A stretch of DNA of 64,000 bases, taken from contig CM070566.1 of assembly GCA_036346405.1 (NCBI GenBank), positions 9,954,355 through 10,018,354 on the forward strand, written 5' to 3'. Position 1 is the first letter of the stretch; each line of letters starts with the position of its first letter. Under the pieces are notes generated by a model. It had not been told where the DNA came from, did no database searches, and saw only the letters and a list, made by a program, of their open reading frames with translations. This document shows, piece by piece, positions 55,012 through 64,000 of the stretch. This DNA is from Phyllostachys edulis. Taxonomy: Eukaryota; Streptophyta; Magnoliopsida; Poales; Poaceae. The position numbers were made by a program, and so were the translations under genes.

Positions 55012-58000
55012 GGATTTTTTTTTTAATAATCTATTTTTTATTCGAAAATCCAGAAATAATACCGCTTAATTTTTTTTACAGAAATAATCTCGTGTCGCCG
55101 TACGGTTGGGTGAGTCCGGCAAGTCGCCCAACCGAAGTACGACACATATTCAAGTCGCCCAATGGAACGGCAACTAGACCGTTAGTGGACCTAGTCGCCA
55201 AACGGATGTGCGACACGTGTTGGAATCGCCCATTTGTAGAGCTAGTTTAGGAAGTCGTGCAGTGGTTGGGCGACTTAGTTCAAGTCGCCCAACTAGTGGG
55301 CGATTTTAGCTCGTAAACCTGGAATTATGCAAATCCAATTGGAACAATTGTGTTAAAATATATATTACATTTTTTAGGTATTGTATTTAGCAAATCGTAT
55401 TATATGATATTTTTTTAAAAGATAAAAGTGTGGTGACAACGTTGGTTGGTCTGTTTGTTATTTTCGTAGAATATGAAGGGTATGAAATTTGTCGACTCGC
55501 AATAACATTTTTGATCATCGATATTGTTGTAGCGCTAAATTTCAGAGAATTTTATGAGGACGATTGAGATAGTAATGAGTGGTAAGTAGAAAGGTAAGTG
55601 ATATTACGATCGTGAGGGAGTCTCTCTCGATGAAGTTATGAAGATGCCGAGAACGCCGTTGTGGTTATAAAGATGCCATAAAACATGGATGATTCGATGG
55701 CGGTGCGAATGGTTCTTTTCGCGATTCCAATAGAAGAGGCATACTTGCAATATAGGCTTGCTTTTGATGACTTAGCGAGACACGAACGAGAAGTACATTA
55801 AAGTCCGCGACGAAGCACATTACACGCTACAATTAGTTCCACAACATACTAGTTCCACAATTGCTTACAAGAACCAAAGTATCGATCAAGTACAAGTTAC
55901 AACATACTAGCGCTTGTAATACAAGTTCCTACGATGTCGACATCGCGCTTGCAAGTTCTCGACAAGGTGCCCTTCCTAGCGGATGCGGTCAGAACGCCTA
56001 CTACGCCGCGCAGGCTTCCTTCGTCCATATCGTTATTTAATGCGACGACTCTGGCGACGGCCCTTCCCCTTTCAACAGTCTAGATCCGGAATCCAAGTCC
56101 TATTTGCAGATCCAACGTGGCGGTTACCCACAACCCCGAAGCCTCTTAGCTCGCCGCACCACACCCGCCGCACCCTTTCCTTTATGAAGTACTTCGATAT
56201 GAAGTTCGATGGGTCCATGCGGATGGTCCCACACACGCAAGGACATGAGAGCATGGCTTGTGAAGGAGCTTTAGCTTATTGCATGTGTAGCTAGGTTCAT
56301 TCACATGGTCTCCAAGGCATACCTCATGGGTAACAAGAGACCGAGCCGCCCCGAATCCGCTCGCCTCGGAGGATCACGTCGAATCGATGTTCAGATATTA
56401 CCCATTACGAAGACCGTGCGATCGAGCCTTCTCGGTCTTGGCTCGCATGTATCTTTGTAATCTTCGAGCAAGAGGATGTTCGTGGGTTGGCCGCATGAAG
56501 TGCAGATTTGCATGTCTTTCCTCAAATATCCGATTGTACTATACATAACGCCTTCGACGATGGCAACAAGAGGCTGAGAACGGAGGCCCCTAATAACCCA
56601 GATGTACACCTCTGCAAGGTTAGTGGTCATTATGTCATACCTTGCACCATCCGTGTCGGCAAGAAGGACCACTTCTCCAATGGCTCGGCCTCAATCCAAT
56701 GAGAGAAACACCGATGTCCTCGAGGTCCTTCGCGTCAAACGGGAGGGTCGAGCTCGCAGCGGGTGCGAGGCGCCGGCCGGCCGCCCAGAATGAGGGGACG
56801 CTTATTCCTCTCGACGACATGCTTCTGGTGTGCTCGCCCAACATCCGCCACAACGCACCAAATTCGCCGCGGTTCGTGATAGCAAGCCTCTTGAACAGCT
56901 TCATCAACGGTTGTCGCCGAATCGCTTGAAGAAGTTGGCCCCAGATGGCGAATGCACCATCTGTTCCTCAGGTTTGGCCAGGGGAATGGCTCATCGGGGT
57001 CTTGCTGAAGTTGTCGGATGGCCTTTATCATCCCGGAGTGGCGATCATGGATTATGCAGACATCAGGACGTGCCCCAACTACTCCCACCTTCAGATGTTG
57101 AAGGAACCACAACCAGCTATCGTAATTCTCACTTTCCACGAAAGCAATGGCTAAGGGCAGAATCTGATTGTTGCCATCAACGCCAATTGCTGTCATGATC
57201 ATGCCCTTGTATTTCCTAGTTAGAAATGTCCCGTCCACTGATACCACGGGCAACATGTGTTTGAATGCATTGATGTAGGGACCGAATGCTAAGAAGGTCC
57301 TCTGCAATACCATAAAACCTAGCGGCGGTCTTTTGGGTGGCTGGTCCTTCACAGCAATGTATGTGCCCGGGTTCCTGTCCAGCAGCACCTGGAGCATACG
57401 AGGAAGGTTGTCGTAATATGCCTCGAAAGAACCGAACCTCCTTTCCAAAGCCTTCTGCTTAGCACGTCATGCCTTCGTGTAGCTAATCTTGTACTTGAAT
57501 TTCTACTCGATAGCCACCATGATGTGCTTGGCCTCCAGGTCCATCTTCTTCACTATCTCTCCATACATGACATTGGCTATGAAGGTGGACGTCAGGTTGC
57601 GATGCCTCGGTAAAACACTACTAAACAAGCAGGAGTGCGGTTCTACCTTCGAGACAATCCAGTGAGTCTCACACTTGGGTCTCCTTGCATGCACACGCCA
57701 AGGACACCTAGCTCGCCGCATACCACTTGTCTCGCTTCCCGGCCGGATTTGAGTACACGAAACGGCCGTTGCATGGATAAGGCCCACAGCTTAATGGCAT
57801 CCTGCAGTGATCTCTTGTCAGCAAACATTGCATGAAGCCGAACCTCCGTCCCATTGTACTCCCATGGTGATTCGTGCTCGTCGTGCACAAAGAAGACCCT
57901 CAACGTCCACCCTATTCCATCCTCGCGAATGGGACATTCGCCCTCCTAAGAGTTATCACCATCCTCTTCTAAAGCTTCCTCCTCCGCCGAGCCGTCAAGT

Positions 58001-59324
58001 CATCAATCTCCATCGACGTATTATGCCGTGGACATGCTCCTCGTGATCCGCTGGGATCGGCTCGGCGCGCGGTGCACGATATTCGCCTCCGTCTCCTCTT
58101 CGCCTCGGCCTCCTCTTCGCCTCCGCAACATTGGCCACCTCGCCCTCTTCGCCTTCAACATCGCCACCTCGCCCTCTTGTGCGCCCACAACATCGGCTAC
58201 GCGTCTTCTTCATGAACCACAACTAAGCTGCCCCACCAACCCGACGGAGGCGCTTAAGGGCTGCGAGGAGTACCTTCAGACATGGTCGCACGAGTAGCAC
58301 GACTTTCAGAGCCACAGCCGCCTCTGACCTTCCAGATATCACTTCCATGCAACCATGCGACATTTCGCTTCAACTCCCACCGAATGTGCGTGGGAGACCT
58401 ACTCCAAACCCCTTATATGACGACACTCCACACCTCGGGGTACAAGGAGAAGCTTCTGGTGAGCCAGTGTAGAACATCTCCGATTCGGGCATTCTCCAGG
58501 TTCGGGTGTACCAAATTGACTTGTCGGAAATCACTTAGGTCAACACCTTGCGGACCTTCACGAATCGCACCAACACCGTAATGCACTTTCAATCTTGTGA
58601 GCTCCGACATGACCGCAAATATTACAAACGCTGCAACCAAAGGATTTCTCGACATACATTCCCCATATACGTGGTAAACAAACAAGTAGCTACATCGTCG
58701 CCTACATTCGCCGAGAACAAGAACAAACAAGAGTATTACCTTCGCTCGTCTTTCTCTTTCACGTCTCAGCTCCTCTCCTCCCAAACCGCCTCTCCCGAGC
58801 TCGCTCCTCCCCGTACCTCTCCCAAGCTCCTCTCCTCCTATTGTCTCCTCTCTCGAGCTCCTCTACTTCTCCCTCTCCCTACCTTCTCCCTTTTTCTCCT
58901 CTCCCGATCTGCTATGCTTGTCCGCCGAGACAAATGGTGAAAGAAACCATGACGGAACCTGGGCTGCCTTTCTATATGACCGTGTAGTCGCTCAACCGTA
59001 GGACGACTTGGCAGGAAGTGCTGGCCCAAGGTTTGAGCGACACGTGGCCAAGTCGCCATACGGTTGGACGACTTTGATTGAGCTGCGAGCAATTCGCTCG
59101 ACCGTATAGCGACTCTATCCAAGTCGCTATGCCATGAAGCGATGACGACTCGAACATTTAAATCGCCGTTCCATTGGACAACTTGAATATGTGTCGCACT
59201 GCGGTTGGGCGATTTGCCAGACTCGCCCAACCGTACAGCGACACGAGATTATTTCTGTAAATAAAAATTAAGCGGTATTATTTTTGTATTTTCAAATAAA
59301 AAATAGATTATTTAAAAAAAATTC
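55012..59324 (-). mobile_element. Mutator-like element with long TIRs and a perfect 9-bp TSD (4313 bp)
   Basis: Identical 9-mers AATTGATCT flank the element (55,003-55,011 and 59,325-59,333). The terminal 175 or more bp are inverted repeats: an AT-rich tip with AATAATCTATTTTTTATT, then AGAAATAATCTCGTGTCGC and GCCCAACCG, followed by further GTCGCCCAAC-type motifs. The interior encodes a MuDR/MURA-type transposase on the minus strand. It is structurally complete but not autonomous, because the transposase is broken. Confidence 0.92.
56072..57903 (-). pseudogene. MURA-like transposase of the 4.3-kb MULE
   Basis: From 57,903 the minus strand encodes an N-terminal DNA-binding region (MFADKRSLQDAIKLWALSMQ, then CPWRVHARRPKCETHWIVSK), then the MULE catalytic domain with PVVSVDGTFLTRKYKGMIMT (first Asp), VESENYDSWLWFLQHLK and CIIHDRHSGMIKAI (second Asp). 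Downstream frames hold DTDGARYDIMTTNLAEVY and a C-terminal zinc-binding (SWIM-like) relic, CVCGTIRMDPSNFISKYFIKE-like sequence near 56,190-56,230. Lesions: frameshifts near 57,700 and 56,930, and stops at 57,503-57,505 and 57,467-57,469. It is a transposase pseudogene, probably needing an active relative for any movement. Confidence 0.88.
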
Positions 59325-59422
59325 AATTGATCTGTTCTACTTACCTTGAGATCTGAATATCTGATCAGTACGTACCAGTAAAACCTCTGCAAGTACTAAA
59401 CAGTAAACAAGTTCACCGCCTG

Positions 59423-59746
59423 TCACTGGCTGCCTAGTGGGCAGTGAGCCAGTGACGCTGGCAACTGCTCCGGTGAGGCGACCGATGCCGGCAGCGATGA
59501 TGAGTCTATCTTCTTGTCGCGCTTCGGCTTATCTACAGCCTCCTGCTCCTGATTTGACGACCTGCGGTTGTACGTGAATAGCGGGATTAACACAACGAAG
59601 TCAAAGATGAGATAGAAGATCGATGCATTTTTTCGCGTGCCAACAAAAGAAAAGTTCGGCAGCCCGTAGGTGTCGTGGGCGAAGAAGTCGTCGTCGTAGT
59701 TTGGCCGGTGAGATTGAGATGAATAGGATGATATAGTCTTGTTCAC
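59423..59746 (-). other. Possible exon or small ORF with a hydrophobic segment
   Basis: About 107 open codons reading YDDDFFAHDTYGLPNFSFVG, a hydrophobic ASIFYLIFDFVVLIPLFTY and a charged tail rich in K, E and S. The frame has no ATG but is preceded by a plausible 3' splice site (ACCAG|GTGAAC), and a TTTAAATA lies at about 59,783 on the same strand. It could be the last exon of a gene or of a gene fragment. No family recognised. Confidence 0.3.
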
Positions 59747-59878
59747 CTGGTTCTATTGTTTTGGTGAATGAGATGGTCCAGTATTTAAAGACCGGGACGG
59801 ACTCACTGTAGACCAACAGAGTGCAAAGAACACCGGATTCAAATTTTTTCTTTAAATATAACCATGTATATATATAAT

Positions 59879-60386
59879 GTGAACATCCTAACCAATATAA
59901 GGAGATACTCCTAGCCACAGCCCACAACCCAACGTTGTCTAGCGCCAGCCGAGCGTATGGCTTACCGAGCGCGTAGGTGCGCAGGCACAGCCCAGCTGAC
60001 TTGCGGCCTTGCGGGCGTGCATGTGCGCCCAGCCGTGCATGGCCCATCTATGGCCCAATCACTGGCCTGCGGCCTGTTTCATGCTTGGCAGTTGGCATTG
60101 CAAGCCTTGCAAGTGTTAAGAAACTATGGACTCGGCCTAGAAGCTAGCCCATGTATGGGCTCCCCATCCCAAATTCTAGCAGGGTCTCTAGCCTATAAAT
60201 AGGGGGTGCTATTCACTGTAAACGATTGATCGATTGATGAAGGAATAAAGAGAAGCAAGAAGTCCCCTATATCTCTGTGTTCAATCTACTATTCTGTTCT
60301 TGTGTTCTTGTATTGTTCTAAGCGATTCTACGCTTGTCTACGAGGTAATCGTTCGGACTGGACTCGCCAGCGATGGTTCCTCAACA
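59879..60386 (+). repeat. 5' LTR of the copia element
   Basis: Begins TGTGAACATCC and ends TTCCTCAACA just before the PBS region. It holds a TATA box at 60,194-60,201 and an AATAAAG polyadenylation-like signal at 60,244. The left edge is the less certain one. Confidence 0.6.
60194..60201 (+). promoter_or_regulatory. TATA box of the copia LTR
   Basis: TATAAATA, about 190 bp before the LTR end. Confidence 0.6.
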
Positions 60387-60401
60387 CGTTATCAGCACGA
60401 T
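60387..60401 (+). promoter_or_regulatory. Primer-binding region of the copia element
   Basis: CGTTATCAGCACGAT immediately follows the LTR; TATCAG is the shared core of Met-tRNA-primed sites. Confidence 0.5.
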
Positions 60402-60517
60402 CGACTCCGGCCTACTTCTAGGCCTACTTTACTCAGATCAAAAAGGTAACCGTCGATGAACAACGCTCATAGATTGAATCGTTTTCTAGATTGCTTTCAA
60501 GATTGGTTTTCTATGGC

Positions 60518-60730
60518 GCAAATCCGTTCTAATATACTGCGAGCCGACTTAAAGTTGCCGACACAATGTCGATCGGTAGATTCCATGAAAGATTAGATGT
60601 CGATTGTACCGTAGATTAGAAATTGCAAATTCGTTCTAAATCTACCGCGAGCTGACTTGAAGTCGCCGGCCAAGCCGATTGGTGGTTGTACGAAAGAACT
60701 CATGTCGATTGCACTACATCGTATTGCATC
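60518..60730. repeat. 107-bp tandem duplication in the copia leader
   Basis: GCAAATCCGTTCTAATATAC at 60,518 recurs as GCAAATTCGTTCTAAATCTA at 60,625. Both are followed by CGCGAG/TGCGAG, then CGACTT and AGT.GCCG. Confidence 0.75.
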
Positions 60731-60779
60731 GCATGAATAGTATACATGTATGAACAATAATTGCATGAAAAAAAAACGT

Positions 60780-61440
60780 CGGCCCGAAACCGTTGGCCAA
60801 CAGTGTTGGCCTAGAGCCACGCCAGTGCCCACAGCGCCACTCGCGCCATGGAGGCCGCGCCCGCGCCATGCTTGGAGCATGCCCGCTTGCGCGCACGGAG
60901 TAGGCGGTCGCAGGGGCCGCCGCCGCCGCCTGTCGTGCTTGGACACGCCCGGCCCTCGCCAACAAGCCGCGCGCTACCGAGCCGCCACCGCTTCGCCCGC
61001 GTGACACGTGAAGACACCCGTGGCCGCCCGTCGCCGCCACGGCCGCGTCGCCTCGGCCGCCGTAGTGGCCGCCTCGGATCCCGCCCTACATGCCGCGCTT
61101 GAAGCACCGACCAGAACCGACGGCGCGCCGCGATCGCCCCACACGTAGCCGCCACGCCCGCCCCACATGTCGCCCGCTGCTGCTCGGCCTCGCCAGCCGC
61201 TTGCGCGCCGTCGCCCCACGCCGCCGGGCGCCGCTTTGCACGCCGCCGTCGAACTCAAGATGGCTTGGAGCCGCCGCCGCCTCCGTCGCTTTATGGGGTG
61301 CGCCGCCGAAGGCTTCATCAGCGTCATTGGCGCCACCGGCACCGAATCGCGCCGCCTTGACCTTTGCACAGGGGGGAAACCCTACCGGCTTTTGAAACGG
61401 CGAGGTGGGCCACCTTTTTGAGTTTGGGTCGAGGTTAATG
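60780..61440. other. GC-rich block in the copia leader
   Basis: Composition jumps sharply between AT-rich flanks. Long overlapping frames rich in Arg, Ala and Pro exist on both strands with no recognisable domain; a 15-16 base A run follows near 61,458. It may be a leader typical of the family or an acquired host fragment. Confidence 0.4.
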
Positions 61441-61885
61441 TGCCTTGAAAGGCCCGGCAAAAAAAAAAAAAAAAGGAAAGAAATAGTAATTTTGAATTTT
61501 GCAAAACGGCCCTCTGGAAAGTTGAAATTTACGCAAAAAGTTTCTCTGAACTGAAATTTCGTGTTTTAACCCCTGGAAATTGCAGAATTCGCCAAAAAGT
61601 CCTTTTCCAGTAGAAAAGGGCCTCGGGAATTCAAATTTTGTACCAATTTTTGCATTTGAAGCATGTTTAACTTTGTTATTATTATTTCTATGCAATTTAT
61701 TTATTGTATTTACTATTTTGATTATCTGTGATTGTTTATATTACTTTTAATCACTGAAAATAGCAGTAAATCATGATAAATGCATAGAAAAGTACGGGAA
61801 CACGAACCGGGAGTTCGAAGAGCATTATGAGAATTTTGCAACCATTTTATGTAAATTACTAGCAATAATATTATGAACTCCTTGC

Positions 61886-62131
61886 ATGAATATAAAGATG
61901 ACTGGCATCACGAACCAGGAGTTCGAAGAACTGACCCAGCATGGCCAAAATTTGTACAGAATTTGTACAAGTCTTCAACTCTGTGATAATGTAATCACGG
62001 ATAAGCAGAAGATTGAGAAGACTCTCTCTACCTTTCACTCAAATGCGGTGCAATCTGCACGCAACTATCGTCAAGATGGCTACATGGAGTATGCCGCATT
62101 AATTGACACTATGCAAGTTGTAGAAGCTTAA
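61886..62131 (+). pseudogene. copia gag fragment
   Basis: An ATG-led frame of 81 codons contains TDKQKIEKTLSTFHSNAVQS and ARNYRQDGYMEYAALIDTMQ, a known signature of copia gag (the KTLSTFH and YR...Y..LI motifs). It stops at 62,131. Shortened continuations follow in other frames to about 62,510. The preceding 90 bp hold a duplicated CACGAACC.GGAGTTCGAAGA (61,800 and 61,909). Confidence 0.75.
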
Positions 62132-62519
62132 GATAATGTTCTAAGGAAGAACTACATCTCATAGCCACCTAGTAGCAATGTTGGCTATGAAGCCAATGCT
62201 AGCAGCTACAAGGTGATAAAGCCTCTCACGAAGGAGAGGAGTAAGAAGGGTAAGGTCGTGAGTCGCACGTTATTGATGCTTTCCAGTCTAAGAAGAAGGG
62301 CATAGGACAGCATGAGGCACACCTCGCCATTGCAGGCGCGGAAGATCCACACCCATTAGTTGCACTCATGGATGTGGATAGCCTAGCAGCAGCCCCATTA
62401 TCCCTCCTCTGGACATCAGAGCGGCCGCAGCCGTAGTTGCCCAAAAGGAGAAGATCTCCATGGAGCAGATTGAGGTAGAAGTTTCTGAATATTTCGCTGA
62501 TTCGATCTAGTGCACGCAT

Positions 62520-63210
62520 TGCACTTAGATTTTTTTATAGTAACTTGCAGTTTGTAATTGAAGCAGAACATTGAATTATTTTTGAATAATGGTTGTAAGC
62601 TCTAGTAGAGCAAAGCATTAAATTCTTATGACGAGTCCTGCAAGACATATTCCTGTATTTATAATAACAAGTTATGTTCTGACATCTGAAGTATTTTATT
62701 TATGTGTTGCTTGCTTTCTGCTGTATATTAATAAGGTACATTATATTAGAACGCATATGGCGCCCTATTGGAGGAAGTGTGCTTAGCCGGTAGCAGCATA
62801 ACAAATACCATCTTGAGAGACGAAAATCTTTCTACGATCAAAGAAGAATGCTGGTAGTCTTACGACAATCGTAGGCAGCGATACTTGTATAATTGGCTCA
62901 GGAAGGGCCTCAATTATACCCCTAATGGGCACAACTTTGGTCATTAAAGAAGCCTCGCATCTAATCGACTAGAACTCTCAAGGATATTCGCAATCGGTTT
63001 CCACGAGAGACCAAGAAGAGTATGGTAAGAAATATCGCTCACTACAAAGCGTGAAGAAAGTAGAAAATGGTATCGATCGACTTTCTTCATTTGAAACCGG
63101 GCTATTCTACACTAATATTAAGGCACCGCACTTATACCGCCTGAAAAATCAGATTTAAAAGTTCTGAACCTTTTCTATCTCTGTCATGATAGATAATGCC
63201 AACCAGGTCT
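62520..63210. other. Degraded interior of the copia element
   Basis: No open frame of useful length; by position it would hold the gag end and protease, but no protease D-S/T-G motif is visible. Confidence 0.4.
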
Positions 63211-63214
63211 TAGA

Positions 63215-64000
63215 ATGGTGAGAAATATAATTAACAATTCACAGGGACATAATGTCAATGTAAAGATTTTTTCGAATCAGGAAGATTTTGTGTGCCCTGC
63301 AGGTGCCACCCGAAATTTAATTACTAAACCTTCTACTCTGAAAACGAAGGATAAAGTCCCTACATTCCTGGACCATATCCAGGGAGACTTTTTGCGGTCC
63401 TATACAGCCCCTATAAGGGTCATTTAGGTATTTTATGGTGCTCATCAATGCTTCCTTGAAATGGTCGCATGTATGTTTATTGTCTACGAGAAATCAGGCT
63501 TTTGCAAAGCTAAATCTCGCAGATAATTAAAATTAGAAATAATTTCCCTGATCATCATGTGAAGTCCACCAGAATGGACAACGCTGGAGAATTTACTTCA
63601 AAGGCATTTGATGATTATTGTATGGCAATGGGAATTAAAAGTTGAGCATTCTGTACCGCATGTCCACACCTAGAATGGACTAGCAGAGGCATTAATTACA
63701 AGGAGTAAATTTATTGCCTGACCACCTTTGAAGAATTGTAATTTACCAACTGCATATTGGGGACACGAGTCTCGCCGCAAAGAACTCTCATCAATTTTAG
63801 ACCACAGGCATATAACATCCATTCACCTATGCAACTAGTGCAAGGGTCAGCACAGAAAACTTCTCATCTTTAAAGGTTTGGTTGCAAGGTTTATATACCT
63901 ATACCATTACCACAGCGAACTGCAATGGGCCTTCTCCGAAAGTCTGGGATATACGCTGGTTATGTGACAGCATCCATAATCAGGTATTTGGAACCTATGA
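63215..64000 (+). pseudogene. copia integrase fragment, degraded
   Basis: A frame starting at 63,215 ends with ITKPSTLKTKDKVPTFLDHI followed by QGD, the junction of the integrase zinc region and the core (first catalytic Asp in HIQGD). After stops, other frames show MDNAGEFTSKAFDDYCMAMG (second catalytic Asp, near 63,575) and NGLAEA (catalytic Glu, preceded by a stop where the family has Gln). It is a relic cut by the window edge. Confidence 0.75.

Larger units (their letters stand above)
59879..64000 (+). mobile_element. Ty1/copia retrotransposon, 5' portion, degraded
   Basis: A plus-strand LTR (59,879-60,386) is followed by ACGTTATCAGCACGA, the PBS region common in grass copia elements. 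A long GC-rich leader, a gag fragment and integrase parts follow up to the right edge. gag precedes integrase as in copia. Stops and frameshifts are frequent. RT, RNase H and the 3' LTR would lie beyond the window. Confidence 0.75.

Noticed and set aside
1..64000. Endogenous pararetrovirus or other integrated virus
   Set aside because: All reverse transcriptases and integrases seen have LTR-retrotransposon order and LTRs; no movement-protein or virus-specific domain was visible.
1..64000. A new multi-gene defence or metabolic system
   Set aside because: Apart from the channel gene and one or two small candidates, coding signals belong to known transposon families; nothing forms a conserved gene cluster.

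Overview
This is nuclear DNA of a flowering plant, almost certainly a grass. One multi-exon, GC-rich plant gene sits in a sea of LTR retrotransposons, hAT and Mutator-like (MULE) DNA transposons, foldback elements and MITEs. I see no rRNA, tRNA, CRISPR array, operon or organelle signature, and nothing points to a species.

Layout. 1-4.1 kb: 5' part of a minus-strand Ty3/gypsy element of the Tat type (protease, RT, RNase H, a second RNase H, integrase), cut by the window edge. 4.1-7.5 kb: an LTR scrap, a 35-bp minisatellite and AT-rich noncoding DNA. 7,545-13,509: a non-coding LTR retrotransposon (LARD-like) with a perfect 5-bp target-site duplication (TSD) and an initiator-Met PBS. 13,794-27,092: a Ds-like hAT element with an exact 8-bp TSD, split by a complete 12-kb minus-strand chromovirus-type Ty3/gypsy element (13,959-25,941, LTRs of 3.2 kb). 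28,462-32,520: a minus-strand solo LTR carrying a plus-strand gypsy 3' fragment. 33.0-33.5 kb: two related small MITEs.

33,880-38,102: a six-exon gene for a cyclic nucleotide-gated ion channel (CNGC, 720 aa), the one clearly functional host gene. Its first intron appears to be of the GC-AG class. 38.4-39.6 kb and 45.3-46.5 kb: two truncated hAT elements keeping opposite ends of a transposase. 39.8-44.7 kb: a decayed gypsy remnant interrupted by a 1.7-kb hAT element with an exact 8-bp TSD.

48.0-59.3 kb is a cluster of long-TIR elements: a foldback, a 2.64-kb MULE (49,493-52,132), a 380-bp hairpin MITE (52,347-52,726) and a 4.31-kb MULE (55,012-59,324) with a broken MURA-type transposase. The two MULEs have perfect 9-bp TSDs. 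A probable small membrane-protein gene (52,888-53,232) lies between them. 59.9-64.0 kb: the 5' part of a decayed plus-strand Ty1/copia element running off the right edge.

The mobile elements are interrupted coding relics rather than a working system. No new multi-gene system is visible. The most informative structures are the exactly delimited nested insertions, the shared architecture of the MULE-type termini, internal dyad repeats in LTRs, and the GC-AG intron of the channel gene.
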